Counted from the stretch's first letter, positions 1 through 6,753 are shown. The stretch: 30,563 bases of DNA from Clostridia bacterium (GCA_017452405.1 JAFTMM010000029.1:1-30563), one strand, 5' to 3'. Program-made: numbers and translations. Notes: generated by a model not told the origin, from the letters alone.

Positions 1-10
1 CGATACGCAT
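1..10 (-). CDS. Possible 5' end of a gene running out of the window
   Basis: An ATG on the minus strand at 10-8 opens a frame (Met-Arg-Ile) that leaves the window. It is preceded by a purine-rich ribosome-binding-like stretch (minus-strand AAGGGGG at about 27-21) with a 10-base spacer, and by a well-formed promoter at 43-71. Only three codons are visible, so the product cannot be named. Confidence 0.35.
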
Positions 11-16
11 AATGCA

Positions 17-71
17 AATCCCCCTTGTTGGTATTTTTTTACAGTATACCACACAAGAGGGATTATGTCAA
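17..71 (-). promoter_or_regulatory. Promoter with overlapping long inverted-repeat operator
   Basis: On the minus strand TTGACA (71-66) is followed after 17 bases by TATACT (48-43), a near-ideal sigma-A promoter. A near-perfect inverted repeat surrounds the -10 box, with arms at 17-34 and 46-64 of 18 and 19 bases and an A/T-rich 11-base centre. The upstream arm lies in the promoter spacer and the other lies between the -10 box and the start codon at 10. This layout fits a repressor operator. No regulator gene is visible next to it. Confidence 0.6.
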
Positions 72-145
72 TATCTTTTTTAAGATTATGCTGATTTTGT
101 GTCAAGGAGGAGAAATGCGCGTGATTGGCAATACTATCTCACCAG

Positions 146-322
146 TTAAAAACTGTTACGACGTGCATTAATGAACATTTCAATATCTTCTACAATATAT
201 TGTCTGCCTGTTGTATGAAGCGCATCATAGCAAACGCTAAGATAATCAAGAATGCCGTAATTTTTAAATAGGCGCATGGTTTCACGTCCTGTCAGTCTTT
301 TATAACAAACGATATGCTTCAA
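146..322 (-). CDS. Small DUF3791-like protein, start uncertain
   Basis: This minus-strand frame ends at the TAA at 148-146 and is open only to an upstream stop at 343-341. It encodes a short helical protein of at most about 64 residues with the cores LTGRETMRLFKNYGILDYL and DALHTTGRQYIVEDIE. From memory of the family, this pattern (a GRE/LF.KYG.LDYL stretch followed by LHT.G..YIVEDI) is typical of DUF3791 proteins, which commonly sit beside DUF3990 genes. No ATG or GTG lies at the expected N-terminus. The only initiator available is a TTG at 322 without a ribosome binding site. A good GGAGGT does lie at 367-362 with nothing to start at the right distance, so the 5' end has probably been damaged. 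It follows the 77-residue gene by 35 bases. Function is unknown. Confidence 0.55.
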   Translation of the reverse strand: MKHIVCYKRLTGRETMRLFKNYGILDYLSVCYDALHTTGRQYIVEDIEMFINARRNSF

Positions 323-357
323 AACAAAATGACTTAAACGCTAACGTTTTGCTTATT

Positions 358-591
358 TTATACCTCCGGCAAAATTAAATTTCCTGCTCTTTCTTCATTA
401 AAAAGTTGTGCGAGCATTAAGCTACTATATTTCCACACTTTCGTTTCTTCTTTTTCAAGATATGAATAAAGTTTGGACTGTGTAAATCTCTCCATTGCTT
501 TATCTTCAGTCCAATCATTCAACTCCATAATTTTTGCGACAACGTTGGCGGTAATTCCATAAAGAAGAGTTTCATAGCTTCGATCATTCAT
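358..591 (-). CDS. Small helical protein of a DUF3990/DUF3791 module
   Basis: This gene encodes 77 residues with no membrane segment or signal peptide. The sequence is predicted to be mostly helical. It contains an FTQSKLYSYLEKEETKVW stretch and an FNEE-RAGNL tail. Similar small proteins are, as I recall, the usual companion of DUF3990 genes in Clostridia, but I cannot name a domain with certainty. The start is an ATG at 591 with GGAGG at 605-601 nine bases upstream. The start codon overlaps the readthrough frame of the upstream DUF3990 gene, so the two were probably translationally coupled before the DUF3990 C-terminus acquired stops. A role as antitoxin or immunity partner of the ADP-ribosyltransferase-like protein is inference from the arrangement only. 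Confidence 0.6.
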   Translation of the reverse strand: MNDRSYETLLYGITANVVAKIMELNDWTEDKAMERFTQSKLYSYLEKEETKVWKYSSLMLAQLFNEERAGNLILPEV

Positions 592-637
592 CTTCCATTA
601 CCTCCGTTTCAATGTATTTTAATTATTTTAAAGATTC

Positions 638-1078
638 TTACGTATGAAATAATATTTGGTCACAAAGCGTTTCCGTTTTTAACTTCTTTAAAGCGGTATC
701 TTTATCCACATCTCCGTTTTCATACTCAACGACAACTCTGTAAACTTTATCATCTGCAACAGGACCGATAACAATATCATAATCGCCTACGTCAAGTCCT
801 TGACGATTTGCGCAGATAAAGTCCAACCACGCCTCATCAGCTATATCAAAACATATAACTTTTAATTCGAGTTTTGCTGTTTCAAAGTCGAAATCATATT
901 TATTTATGCATTTATGGCTAGTCCTATTTCTATACGCTACGGTAATAGCCCAATTTCTTGCTTGCTTTTCACTCGTAGTTACATATAATCCGCCACCAAA
1001 ATCTAAAGGACGTTTGTATTTCAATATTTTAGGGGCGTCGACTATAGTATTACTTCCGTGATATACTAAATATTTCAA
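638..1078 (-). CDS. DUF3990 (ADP-ribosyltransferase-like) protein, C-terminus shortened
   Basis: The product is 146 residues. It begins with the YHGS motif near residue 6, has FGGGLYVTT around residues 27-35, and ends with DQILFHT. These are the hallmarks of DUF3990, a family placed with the ADP-ribosyltransferase fold: the His of YHGS and the Tyr of GLYVT correspond to the NAD-binding His and Tyr, and a Gln near the C-terminus sits where many family members have Gln or Glu. The start is a TTG at 1078 whose GGAGG lies only one base away, so initiation may be poor. The frame stops at 638. If that stop is ignored, it continues E-S-L-K, a second stop at 623-625, then LKYIETEVMEDE to a stop at 584, overlapping the next gene. 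This suggests that an ancestral longer C-terminus was truncated. The gene heads a three-gene module. A toxin-like role is inferred. Confidence 0.65.
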   Translation of the reverse strand: MKYLVYHGSNTIVDAPKILKYKRPLDFGGGLYVTTSEKQARNWAITVAYRNRTSHKCINKYDFDFETAKLELKVICFDIADEAWLDFICANRQGLDVGDYDIVIGPVADDKVYRVVVEYENGDVDKDTALKKLKTETLCDQILFHT

Positions 1079-1095
1079 GCCTCCGACTTTGATTT

Positions 1096-1125
1096 ATTAT
1101 ACCCTATTGGCGGGAAGTTTGTCGA
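1096..1125 (-). promoter_or_regulatory. Promoter of the DUF3990 module
   Basis: TCGACA at 1125-1120 and TATAAT at 1101-1096 on the minus strand are separated by 18 bases and lie just ahead of the TTG start at 1078. The predicted leader is short. Confidence 0.55.
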
Positions 1126-1156
1126 TAGTTTTATTTATAAACAATATTTAGACACT

Positions 1157-1194
1157 AAAACGCATAGAGAGCAGGTTCGCTTTCTATGCGTTTT
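1157..1194 (-). terminator. Rho-independent terminator downstream of clpC
   Basis: A 12-14 bp hairpin (arms 1157-1170 and 1181-1194, core CGCATAGA/TCTATGCG) lies six bases after the clpC stop. T residues follow on both strands, four on the minus strand and six on the plus strand, so it can act in both directions. It closes the ctsR operon and separates it from the DUF3990 promoter. Confidence 0.75.
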
Positions 1195-1199
1195 TTGCT

Positions 1200-3638
1200 T
1201 TAACTTGACGTTACCAATACTTTGCCGTCGGCGTAGTCTATGGTTGCGGTGGAGTTGTCGCGCACCTTTCCGGTGAGAAGAGCCTCGGCAAGAGCGTCCT
1301 CTATGGTCTGCTCTATAATTCTGCGTAAGGGGCGCGCGCCGTACTCGGGATCGTAACCGTTTTTGATGACGTATTCCACGATTGCAGGCGTGTAGCGTAT
1401 ACCGATATTTCTGTCGGTGAGCTTCTTTGTAACTTTGCGCATCATTACGTCCGCTATTCTCTTAATGTTGTCTTCGGTTAAGTGCTTGAAGTAGCAAATA
1501 ACGTCGATACGGTTCAAAAATTCGGGACGGAAGTGGCGTTTGAGCGCGCTAGAAAGGATCTGTTCTTCGTCCTGCATTTGAGAGGGGCTGTCGTTAAAGC
1601 CTATTGAGCGCTTGATTTTCAGCTCGCTTACGCCGACGTTTGACGTCATAATGACTATAGTATTTTTAAAGCTTACCAATCTACCCTGCGAGTCGGTAAG
1701 ACGTCCTTCGTCAAGAAGCTGAAGCAGAATGTTATAAACGTCGGGATGCGCCTTTTCGATCTCGTCAAAGAGGACTACCGAGTACGGCTTTCTTCTCACC
1801 TGTTCGGTAAGCTGTCCGCCGTCGTCGAAGCCTACGTAGCCCGGAGGCGCGCCGATAAGCTTGCTTACGCTATGCCCTTCCATATATTCGGACATATCGA
1901 TACGGATAATATTGTTCTCGTCGTCGAACATTGCCGAGGCAAGCGCTTTGGTAAGCTCGGTTTTGCCTACGCCCGTAGGTCCGAGGAAAAGGAACGTTCC
2001 GATAGGACGCTTAGGATCTTTCAAGCCTGCTCTTGCGCGACGTATAGCCTTGGATACGCTTTCAACTGCCATATCCTGCCCTATTACCCTTTCGTGAAGC
2101 AAGGCTTCAAGGTTGTTAAGGCGTTCAAGCTCGGTTTCGTTGAGCTTGGTTACGGGTATTTTCGTCCACTTGGAAACGACCTCGGCTATTTCTTCCGAGC
2201 CGATTTCCGTTGAAGCGGATGCTTTCCATTCCGAACGTTTTGCCTTAATTTCCTCTTCGGTGCGAACCCGAAGTTCCTTGTACTCCGCCGCCTTGTCGTA
2301 TTCCTGACGGTGGATGGCTATGTCGATATTATTCTGGAGCTGAGCGAGTTTGTCTTCAAGGTCCTTGACTTCGGGCGGTACGCGGTTACCGCTTACTTTT
2401 GCCCTGCTCGCAGCTTCGTCAATAAGGTCGATTGCTTTGTCGGGACGGAAGCGGTCGGAGATGTATCTGTCCGAAAGGTTAGCCGCCGCCACGATAGCTT
2501 CGTCCGTGATTTTAATCTTATGGAACGCTTCGTAGTTCGGGCGTATGCCTTTAAGAATTTCAATAGTCTGCTCAACGGTGGGCGGATTGACGATAATAGG
2601 CTGAAAACGGCGTTCGAGTGCTTTGTCCTTTTCGATAAACTTGCGGTATTCGTCCGTAGTAGTTGCGCCGATAGTTTGAAGCTCACCGCGCGCAAGATAG
2701 GGTTTGAGCATATCCGAAGGATTTACTTCGCCCTCCTTACCGCCTGCCTGCGCAAGAGTATGCATTTCGTCTATAAATACGATAATATTGCCCTGCGAGA
2801 TTATAGCCTCTATTGCGCTTTTAAGACGCTGTTCAAGTTCTCCGCGATACTTAGTACCAGCCATAAGACTGCCGATATCAAGCGAGAAAATGATCTTGTC
2901 TTTGAGCAGTTCGGGAACGTTGCCAGCTACCATTTCTCTTGCTAAACCTTCTACTACCGCGCTTTTTCCCACGCCCGGTTCGCCAATAAGAACGGGGTTA
3001 TTTTTGGTCTTACGGCAGAGGATTTCAATGATACGCTCGATTTCCTCCTTTCTGCCGATAACGGGATCGATTTTATTATCCCTTGCGCGCTGTGTGAAGT
3101 CTACGCCTAGACCGTCAAGCTGTTGAGGCAACGACGCCTTGGGCTGAGAGCCACCGTGCGAAGCGTAGGACGGAATGCTCTTCATATTAGCAAGAATATT
3201 TTGAATATCCATGCTGTGATTAAGGTTGTTTAGAATGGACTGTATACTTACGTTACGCGAGAGGAACTTGAACATTGACGAAGACTTATAGAAAATGGAC
3301 GCAAGGAGCAAATGCTCGGTATATATGCAGTCCTTTTTGCAGATAAGCGCCATACGGCGAGCGTCGTCAAAAAGGAGCTTGGTTTCGTCCGACTCCTGCG
3401 GTTCTTCGTTAATCATAGTAACCGCCACTTCGAGTTTGCCGAGTTCGGCGGTAATTGAACCAGGAAGTAAACCCTCGGCGTGCAGTATTTCAGAACACAC
3501 GCAGTCAATGCCGTACATTGCGTGTATGAGATGTATAGGTTCAATATATCTATGCCGGTATTCTTTCGCCGTCTGGCGCGCCTTGTCACGAGCGCGCTTT
3601 ACGTTGTCCGACATGGGAAATTTATCGTAGTATTCCAT
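1200..3638 (-). CDS. clpC: ATP-dependent unfoldase ClpC
   Basis: This is a class III heat-shock Hsp100 unfoldase that feeds substrates, in many Firmicutes arginine-phosphorylated ones, to ClpP. In its 812 residues I see the double Clp N-terminal repeat (about 1-150), AAA+ module 1 with Walker A GEPGVGKS (219-226) and Walker B VFIDE (287-291), a UVR-like coiled middle region (about 425-470), and AAA+ module 2 with Walker A GPTGVGKT (553-560) and Walker B VVLFDE (622-627). An IGF tripeptide (680-682) lies where ClpC carries its ClpP-docking loop. The length matches ClpC and is too short for ClpB, and the middle domain is the short ClpC type. The start ATG has AAGGAGG seven bases upstream, overlapping the mcsB stop. 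It is the last gene of ctsR-mcsA-mcsB-clpC. clpP is not in the window. Confidence 0.95.
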   Translation of the reverse strand: MEYYDKFPMSDNVKRARDKARQTAKEYRHRYIEPIHLIHAMYGIDCVCSEILHAEGLLPGSITAELGKLEVAVTMINEEPQESDETKLLFDDARRMALICKKDCIYTEHLLLASIFYKSSSMFKFLSRNVSIQSILNNLNHSMDIQNILANMKSIPSYASHGGSQPKASLPQQLDGLGVDFTQRARDNKIDPVIGRKEEIERIIEILCRKTKNNPVLIGEPGVGKSAVVEGLAREMVAGNVPELLKDKIIFSLDIGSLMAGTKYRGELEQRLKSAIEAIISQGNIIVFIDEMHTLAQAGGKEGEVNPSDMLKPYLARGELQTIGATTTDEYRKFIEKDKALERRFQPIIVNPPTVEQTIEILKGIRPNYEAFHKIKITDEAIVAAANLSDRYISDRFRPDKAIDLIDEAASRAKVSGNRVPPEVKDLEDKLAQLQNNIDIAIHRQEYDKAAEYKELRVRTEEEIKAKRSEWKASASTEIGSEEIAEVVSKWTKIPVTKLNETELERLNNLEALLHERVIGQDMAVESVSKAIRRARAGLKDPKRPIGTFLFLGPTGVGKTELTKALASAMFDDENNIIRIDMSEYMEGHSVSKLIGAPPGYVGFDDGGQLTEQVRRKPYSVVLFDEIEKAHPDVYNILLQLLDEGRLTDSQGRLVSFKNTIVIMTSNVGVSELKIKRSIGFNDSPSQMQDEEQILSSALKRHFRPEFLNRIDVICYFKHLTEDNIKRIADVMMRKVTKKLTDRNIGIRYTPAIVEYVIKNGYDPEYGARPLRRIIEQTIEDALAEALLTGKVRDNSTATIDYADGKVLVTSS

Positions 3639-3650
3639 TGTTTAACCTCC

Positions 3651-4661
3651 TTAATTCTTAGTTTTACGCACGAGAGTGGAGAGCGTTTCCGCCACCTTTT
3701 CCGCGCGGTAAACGTCGCGTTCTTCCGAATCCATATTCTTTCCGCTTTTCAGCGTCATATTCGCAGGTCGGCAGTCCTTTGCAAGTTCGTCAAGCTTGGA
3801 AACGTCGTCGCAGTTAAGGAATCCGTACCAAACGCCGAGCTTGACGAGTCCGAGTTTATCCATAAATTCCTTGGTCGTGAGCGTATACGCGTTGGTCAGA
3901 ACGCCGTACGCGCGCATTATGCCGTCACGGAGAGTCGTACCTTTCTGTTCTAAAAGCAATTGCCTTGCCGTGATTTCATTCTTTTCAAGCTGTTCTACGG
4001 CTACCGATACTCCGCTGACTATGTCCTTTTCGGTCAGTCCGAGCGTCTTAGCGTTGGACACTTGATATAAATAGCCTTCGCTACTCGTACCCTCGCCGTA
4101 CTCGCCACGAACGGTCATATCGAAGCGGGCTACCGCGCCGATACACTTTTCCAGCGATTTGGTAAGGCTTAAGCCAGGCAGGAACATCATTGCAGAAGCG
4201 CGCATACCCGTACCAACGTTAGTCGGGCAGGCGGTCAGATAACCGAGTGACGGACTATAAGCTATATTGTTCCCTGCGCTTATCATGTCGTCAACGTCGC
4301 TTATTTTTTCGTACGCTTCCGCTAAGAGGTTGCCGGGCAAGATACATTGCGCGCGTACGTGATCCTCCTCGTTTACCATTACGCTGACGTCGTTAGATTT
4401 ATTCACGATTACGGCTGAGTATTTGTTTATGCGGAGAAGATCGTCGCTGATTAGGTGCAGTTCTTTGAGCGCTTCTCCCTGCTGTTTACCCATATCCGAT
4501 ATGCGTACTATTGAAAATTTTTCCTCGCCCTTGCCGAGAGCCTCGTATACTTTTTGAGTAAGAGCTAATGACTTTTCGCTGTCGAGGTGCGCAGGGAAAG
4601 GATAACCTGCGAAGTTACGCGCTAAGCGTACACGGCTGGAAATTACGATACCGTTATCCAT
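3651..4661 (-). CDS. mcsB: Protein arginine kinase McsB
   Basis: McsB is an ATP:guanido phosphotransferase that phosphorylates arginine residues, including those of CtsR, and marks proteins for ClpC-ClpP. Visible signatures in the 336 residues are VISSRVRLARNF near the N-terminus (nucleotide-binding arginines), NEEDHVRAQ around 116-124, the CPTNVGTGMRAS active-site stretch and RGEYGEGTSS, all typical of the phosphagen-kinase catalytic domain. The N-terminal helical domain of creatine kinases is absent, as in other bacterial McsB proteins. The start codon shares its A with the mcsA stop (TAATG), with AGGAGG inside the end of mcsA, so translation of the two is coupled. The product is expected to need McsA as activator. 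Confidence 0.95.
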   Translation of the reverse strand: MDNGIVISSRVRLARNFAGYPFPAHLDSEKSLALTQKVYEALGKGEEKFSIVRISDMGKQQGEALKELHLISDDLLRINKYSAVIVNKSNDVSVMVNEEDHVRAQCILPGNLLAEAYEKISDVDDMISAGNNIAYSPSLGYLTACPTNVGTGMRASAMMFLPGLSLTKSLEKCIGAVARFDMTVRGEYGEGTSSEGYLYQVSNAKTLGLTEKDIVSGVSVAVEQLEKNEITARQLLLEQKGTTLRDGIMRAYGVLTNAYTLTTKEFMDKLGLVKLGVWYGFLNCDDVSKLDELAKDCRPANMTLKSGKNMDSEERDVYRAEKVAETLSTLVRKTKN

Positions 4662-5152
4662 TACGCGCCTCCTTTGAGCTTCTTCATCTCTTCGTTGATC
4701 TGCCCTGCAAGACGGTAATCTTCGTTTGCTACCGCTTCCTCACGCTTGCGTAAAAGTTCGTTGTATTGCTTTTCTTCGGGAGAATAGAACTCTGCCGGCG
4801 ATTTGCCCACGTGTTTGACGTCCCTTTGCATTTTAGCAAGCGAAGGGGTTATTAGGTCGGCAAACGTTTCATAGCAATCCGGACAGCCGAGATAACCCGA
4901 GCCGAGATATTCCTCAGCAGTATAGCCACAGGTCGGGCAAGTCTTTTTAGCGCCATTAACGCCGTACATAGTAGCGAAAGGATTTCCAAACGAGGAAAAG
5001 AGATTGCCTAAGCCCGCAAAAGGTGATGACGTAAAGCCGAGCTTGGCTTTACATTCAGCGCAAAGGTAGCGCTGACTCGTTACGCCGTTAATAACGTTTT
5101 TCATATAGTATACGGCAGGTCTTTTACCACAATCGTCGCACATTTTTTCCAT
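4661..5152 (-). CDS. mcsA: McsA, zinc-finger activator of McsB
   Basis: The 163-residue protein has two N-terminal cysteine-pair zinc modules (CDDCGKRP with YLCAECK, then CPTCGY with LGCPDCY) and a C-terminal UVR motif (EEKQYNELLRKREEAVANED region) that in the family contacts ClpC. McsA stimulates McsB kinase activity and stabilises the CtsR-McsB interaction. The gene starts directly after the ctsR stop with a long AAGGAGGGG ribosome binding site, and it overlaps mcsB by one base. Gene order and domain order are those of Bacillus and Clostridium class III heat-shock operons. Confidence 0.93.
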   Translation of the reverse strand: MEKMCDDCGKRPAVYYMKNVINGVTSQRYLCAECKAKLGFTSSPFAGLGNLFSSFGNPFATMYGVNGAKKTCPTCGYTAEEYLGSGYLGCPDCYETFADLITPSLAKMQRDVKHVGKSPAEFYSPEEKQYNELLRKREEAVANEDYRLAGQINEEMKKLKGGA

Positions 5153-5620
5153 TTACTTCCCCTCCTTTTCTTTCATAAGTTCGACGGCAAGCGCCTTCAT
5201 CATTCCTGCGCGGAGTCCGTCCTTTGCCACCGCAGGCGCAAGTAACGCTTTGTCCGACATTAGTGAAGCTATCATGCGCGCTTCGGAGTCCGTTATGATT
5301 TCGTCACCTACCATGCGATCGAGATACTGTGCAGTCTGACTTTTCGTCAGCCCCTCACGCACGTTGAGCGCGCTAAGTTCTTCGAGCAGTCCTTGTCTGT
5401 CTGCCTTGAGCCGAACTAAGTTTATGCAACCTCCGCCTCCTCTGTGCGATTCTATTACGTAACCTCTCGCAGGAGTAAAACGCGTAGTGAGTACGTAATT
5501 TATCTGACTCGGCGCGCACGAAAAGTAATTCGCAAGCTCGTTCCTGCTTATACTTACGAAATTGCCGTCTTGAAAAAGTTCGATTAAAAATTGTTCGATT
5601 ACGTCGCTTATGTTTGCCAT
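5153..5620 (-). CDS. ctsR: Class III stress gene repressor CtsR
   Basis: CtsR is a dimeric winged-helix repressor that binds tandem RGTCAAA heptamers and releases them on heating, after which McsB-ClpCP can remove it. The 155 residues show the N-terminal DNA-binding domain ISDVIEQFLIELF... with SRNELANYFSCAPSQINYVL, followed by the glycine-rich beta-wing ESHRGGGGCINL that acts as the thermosensor in Bacillus. The C-terminal helical domain has DRMVGDEIITDSEARMI. It starts at ATG 5620 with GGAGGT eleven bases upstream. Its own operator lies at 5711-5734, so it is autoregulated, and the identical operator sits in front of groES. Confidence 0.95.
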   Translation of the reverse strand: MANISDVIEQFLIELFQDGNFVSISRNELANYFSCAPSQINYVLTTRFTPARGYVIESHRGGGGCINLVRLKADRQGLLEELSALNVREGLTKSQTAQYLDRMVGDEIITDSEARMIASLMSDKALLAPAVAKDGLRAGMMKALAVELMKEKEGK

Positions 5621-5710
5621 TGGTACTACCTCCTGCGAAAGTTCTTCATTTGGTATATAAATTATAAGAATTTAAGAAAAATAGATTTTACTTTTCTTTT
5701 TGTGCTTATG

Positions 5711-5734
5711 TTTGACTTTCTTTGACCTTTGACC
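5711..5734 (-). promoter_or_regulatory. CtsR operator of the ctsR operon, three heptamers
   Basis: Reading the minus strand there are three direct heptamers: GGTCAAA (5734-5728), GGTCAAA (5727-5721), a GAA spacer, then AGTCAAA (5717-5711). The last two with the three-base spacer match the known CtsR site RGTCAAANANRGTCAAA exactly. The extra contiguous heptamer is unusual. The site starts directly downstream of the -10 box. Confidence 0.9.
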
Positions 5735-5736
5735 TT

Positions 5737-5765
5737 AGTTTATCACGAAAACTTTCCGTTGTCAA
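5737..5765 (-). promoter_or_regulatory. Sigma-A promoter of ctsR-mcsA-mcsB-clpC
   Basis: TTGACA (5765-5760) and TAAACT (5742-5737) on the minus strand are spaced by 17 bases. The CtsR operator begins two bases after the -10 box, so bound CtsR would cover the transcription start. The leader to the ctsR ATG is about 110 bases. Confidence 0.75.
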
Positions 5766-5797
5766 TAGTTTTTTGCAAAAATTTGAAAAAAATTTAT

Positions 5798-5827
5798 AAA
5801 ACCCTTTCTTTGTTTAGAAAGGGTTTT
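5798..5827 (-). terminator. Rho-independent terminator of the dCMP deaminase gene
   Basis: A perfect 12-bp stem (5798-5809 with 5816-5827, AAAACCCTTTCT and its complement) with a six-base loop is followed on the minus strand by TTTATAAATTTTTTT. It lies 110 bases beyond the deaminase stop and prevents readthrough into the ctsR promoter. Confidence 0.85.
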
Positions 5828-5854
5828 GGAGGAAAGATTTTATTATAGTTAAAT

Positions 5855-5924
5855 CCCTCAGTCACTTCCCAGCTTACTCTAAGAGGGAGCATTTGGATCC
5901 CATCGCTTCGATCCAGGATGACGG
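5855..5924. repeat. Interspersed repeats, family A then family B
   Basis: CCCTCAGTCAC ... AGAGGGAGC (5855-5890) is a degenerate short copy of the element that is repeated in full at 6514-6753. It is followed by GATCCCATCGCTTCGATCCAGGATGACGG-like sequence (5896-5924), a copy of the second palindromic family found also at 6455, 17526 and 26195. The segment sits between the deaminase stop and its terminator, so it would be transcribed as 3' untranslated RNA. Confidence 0.65.
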
Positions 5925-5936
5925 TATCCGAAAATA

Positions 5937-6395
5937 TTACTCTGGCATTTTGTCGATGGTTATACCTGCTTCGGTGAAAAGGCGGAGAGCGAACTCGTCG
6001 GGATAGCCGTATTTGTATACTACGCGCTTGATGCCTGCGTTTATAATGATTTTGGTGCAGATTATGCAGGGCTGATGGGTGCAATAAAGAGTTGCGCCGT
6101 CGATCTCTATTCCCATTTTGGCAGCCTGCGCGATTGCGTTTTGCTCTGCGTGTACGGCATAGCAAAGCTCGTGGCGAGTACCGCTCGGTATATTCATTTC
6201 ACGGCGAAGGCAAACGCCCTTGTCGCGACAGCTTTCGATTCCGCTCGGCGCGCCGTTGTAGCCCGTTGTGAGAATACGCTTGTTCTTGACGATTACTGCG
6301 CCTATGTGGCGGTTCTCTTGATAGCAACTACTCCACGAGCCTACCGTTTCGGCAAGTTGCATAAATCGTGTATCCCATTTATCGAACGTGTTCAT
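5937..6395 (-). CDS. comEB: Deoxycytidylate (dCMP) deaminase, ComEB family
   Basis: This is a zinc-dependent cytidine-deaminase-fold enzyme that converts dCMP to dUMP, the precursor for thymidylate synthesis. With the ATG at 6395 the product has 152 residues. The catalytic HAEQNAIAQ motif is at 82-90 (zinc His82, catalytic Glu84) and PCIIC at 109-113 supplies the two zinc cysteines. GYNGAPSG near 46-52 is typical of dCMP deaminases. The frame is open further upstream, but AAGGAG with a six-base spacer selects 6395, and the extra 16 residues are encoded by repeat sequence. The gene is isolated, with repeat elements on both sides and its own terminator. I see no comEA or comEC nearby, so the competence name reflects family only. 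Confidence 0.88.
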   Translation of the reverse strand: MNTFDKWDTRFMQLAETVGSWSSCYQENRHIGAVIVKNKRILTTGYNGAPSGIESCRDKGVCLRREMNIPSGTRHELCYAVHAEQNAIAQAAKMGIEIDGATLYCTHQPCIICTKIIINAGIKRVVYKYGYPDEFALRLFTEAGITIDKMPE

Positions 6396-6410
6396 GTTTT
6401 TCTCCTTGTA

Positions 6411-6485
6411 CTCCTTCCATCTGCTTCGCAGACGCTTCCTCATAAGGGAGGCTTGAGATCCTTCCGCTTCGCTCAGGATGACGGG
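6411..6485. repeat. Interspersed repeats, family A then family B
   Basis: CTCCTTCCATCTGCTTCGCAGACG ... CATAAGGGAG (6411-6450) has the same bounded-by-CTCC/GGAG layout as family A but a different internal hairpin (TCTGC TTC GCAGA). It is followed by GAGATCCTTCCGCTTCGCTC and AGGATGACGGG (6455-6485), the best-preserved family B copy. A partial family B start, AAGATCCTTCGAC, recurs at 6497-6509. Confidence 0.65.
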
Positions 6486-6513
6486 TGTTGTTTTTTAAGA
6501 TCCTTCGACTATT

Positions 6514-6633
6514 ATACTCCCTCAGTCAGCTACGCTGACAGCGTTCCTGCTCGCAATCATAGATTGCTCACCGCTTGGGCTATAAACAGTCCACAGGACT
6601 GTTTATTACGCGTCGCGCCTCGGAGAGGGAGCC
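6514..6633. repeat. Long family A repeat, copy 1
   Basis: This 120-base element starts ATACTCCCTCAGTCA and ends CGGAGAGGGAGCC, so its ends are short inverted repeats (CTCCCTC/GAGGGAG). It contains nested hairpins: GTCAGC TAC GCTGAC, CAATC ATA GATTG and ACAGTCC A CAGGACTGT-like. It is nearly identical to the copy that follows after two bases. A TATAAT on the minus strand overlaps its left end (6516-6511) and might serve the deaminase gene. No open frame in it looks like a gene. Confidence 0.8.
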
Positions 6634-6635
6634 AT

Positions 6636-6753
6636 ATACTCCCTCAGTCACTTCGTGACAGCGTTCCTGCTCGCAATCATAGATTGCTCACCGCTTGGGC
6701 TATATACAGTCCATAGGACTGTTTATTACGCGTCGCGCCTCGGAGAGGGAGCC
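6636..6753. repeat. Long family A repeat, copy 2
   Basis: This 118-base element is almost identical to 6514-6633. The differences are concentrated in the first hairpin (GTCAC TTC GTGAC instead of GTCAGC TAC GCTGAC, a compensatory change that keeps pairing) and in single bases of the ACAGTCC/GGACTGT hairpin. Two direct copies separated by two bases suggest a recent tandem duplication. Confidence 0.8.

Noticed and set aside
5937..6443. Longer start for the dCMP deaminase at 6443
   Set aside because: The added 16 residues are basic, encoded by repeat sequence, and lack a ribosome binding site. AAGGAG selects 6395.
6514..6753. The two near-identical direct repeats considered as the start of a CRISPR array
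   Set aside because: There are only two copies of about 119 bases separated by two bases, with no spacers and no cas genes. They are palindromic interspersed elements.
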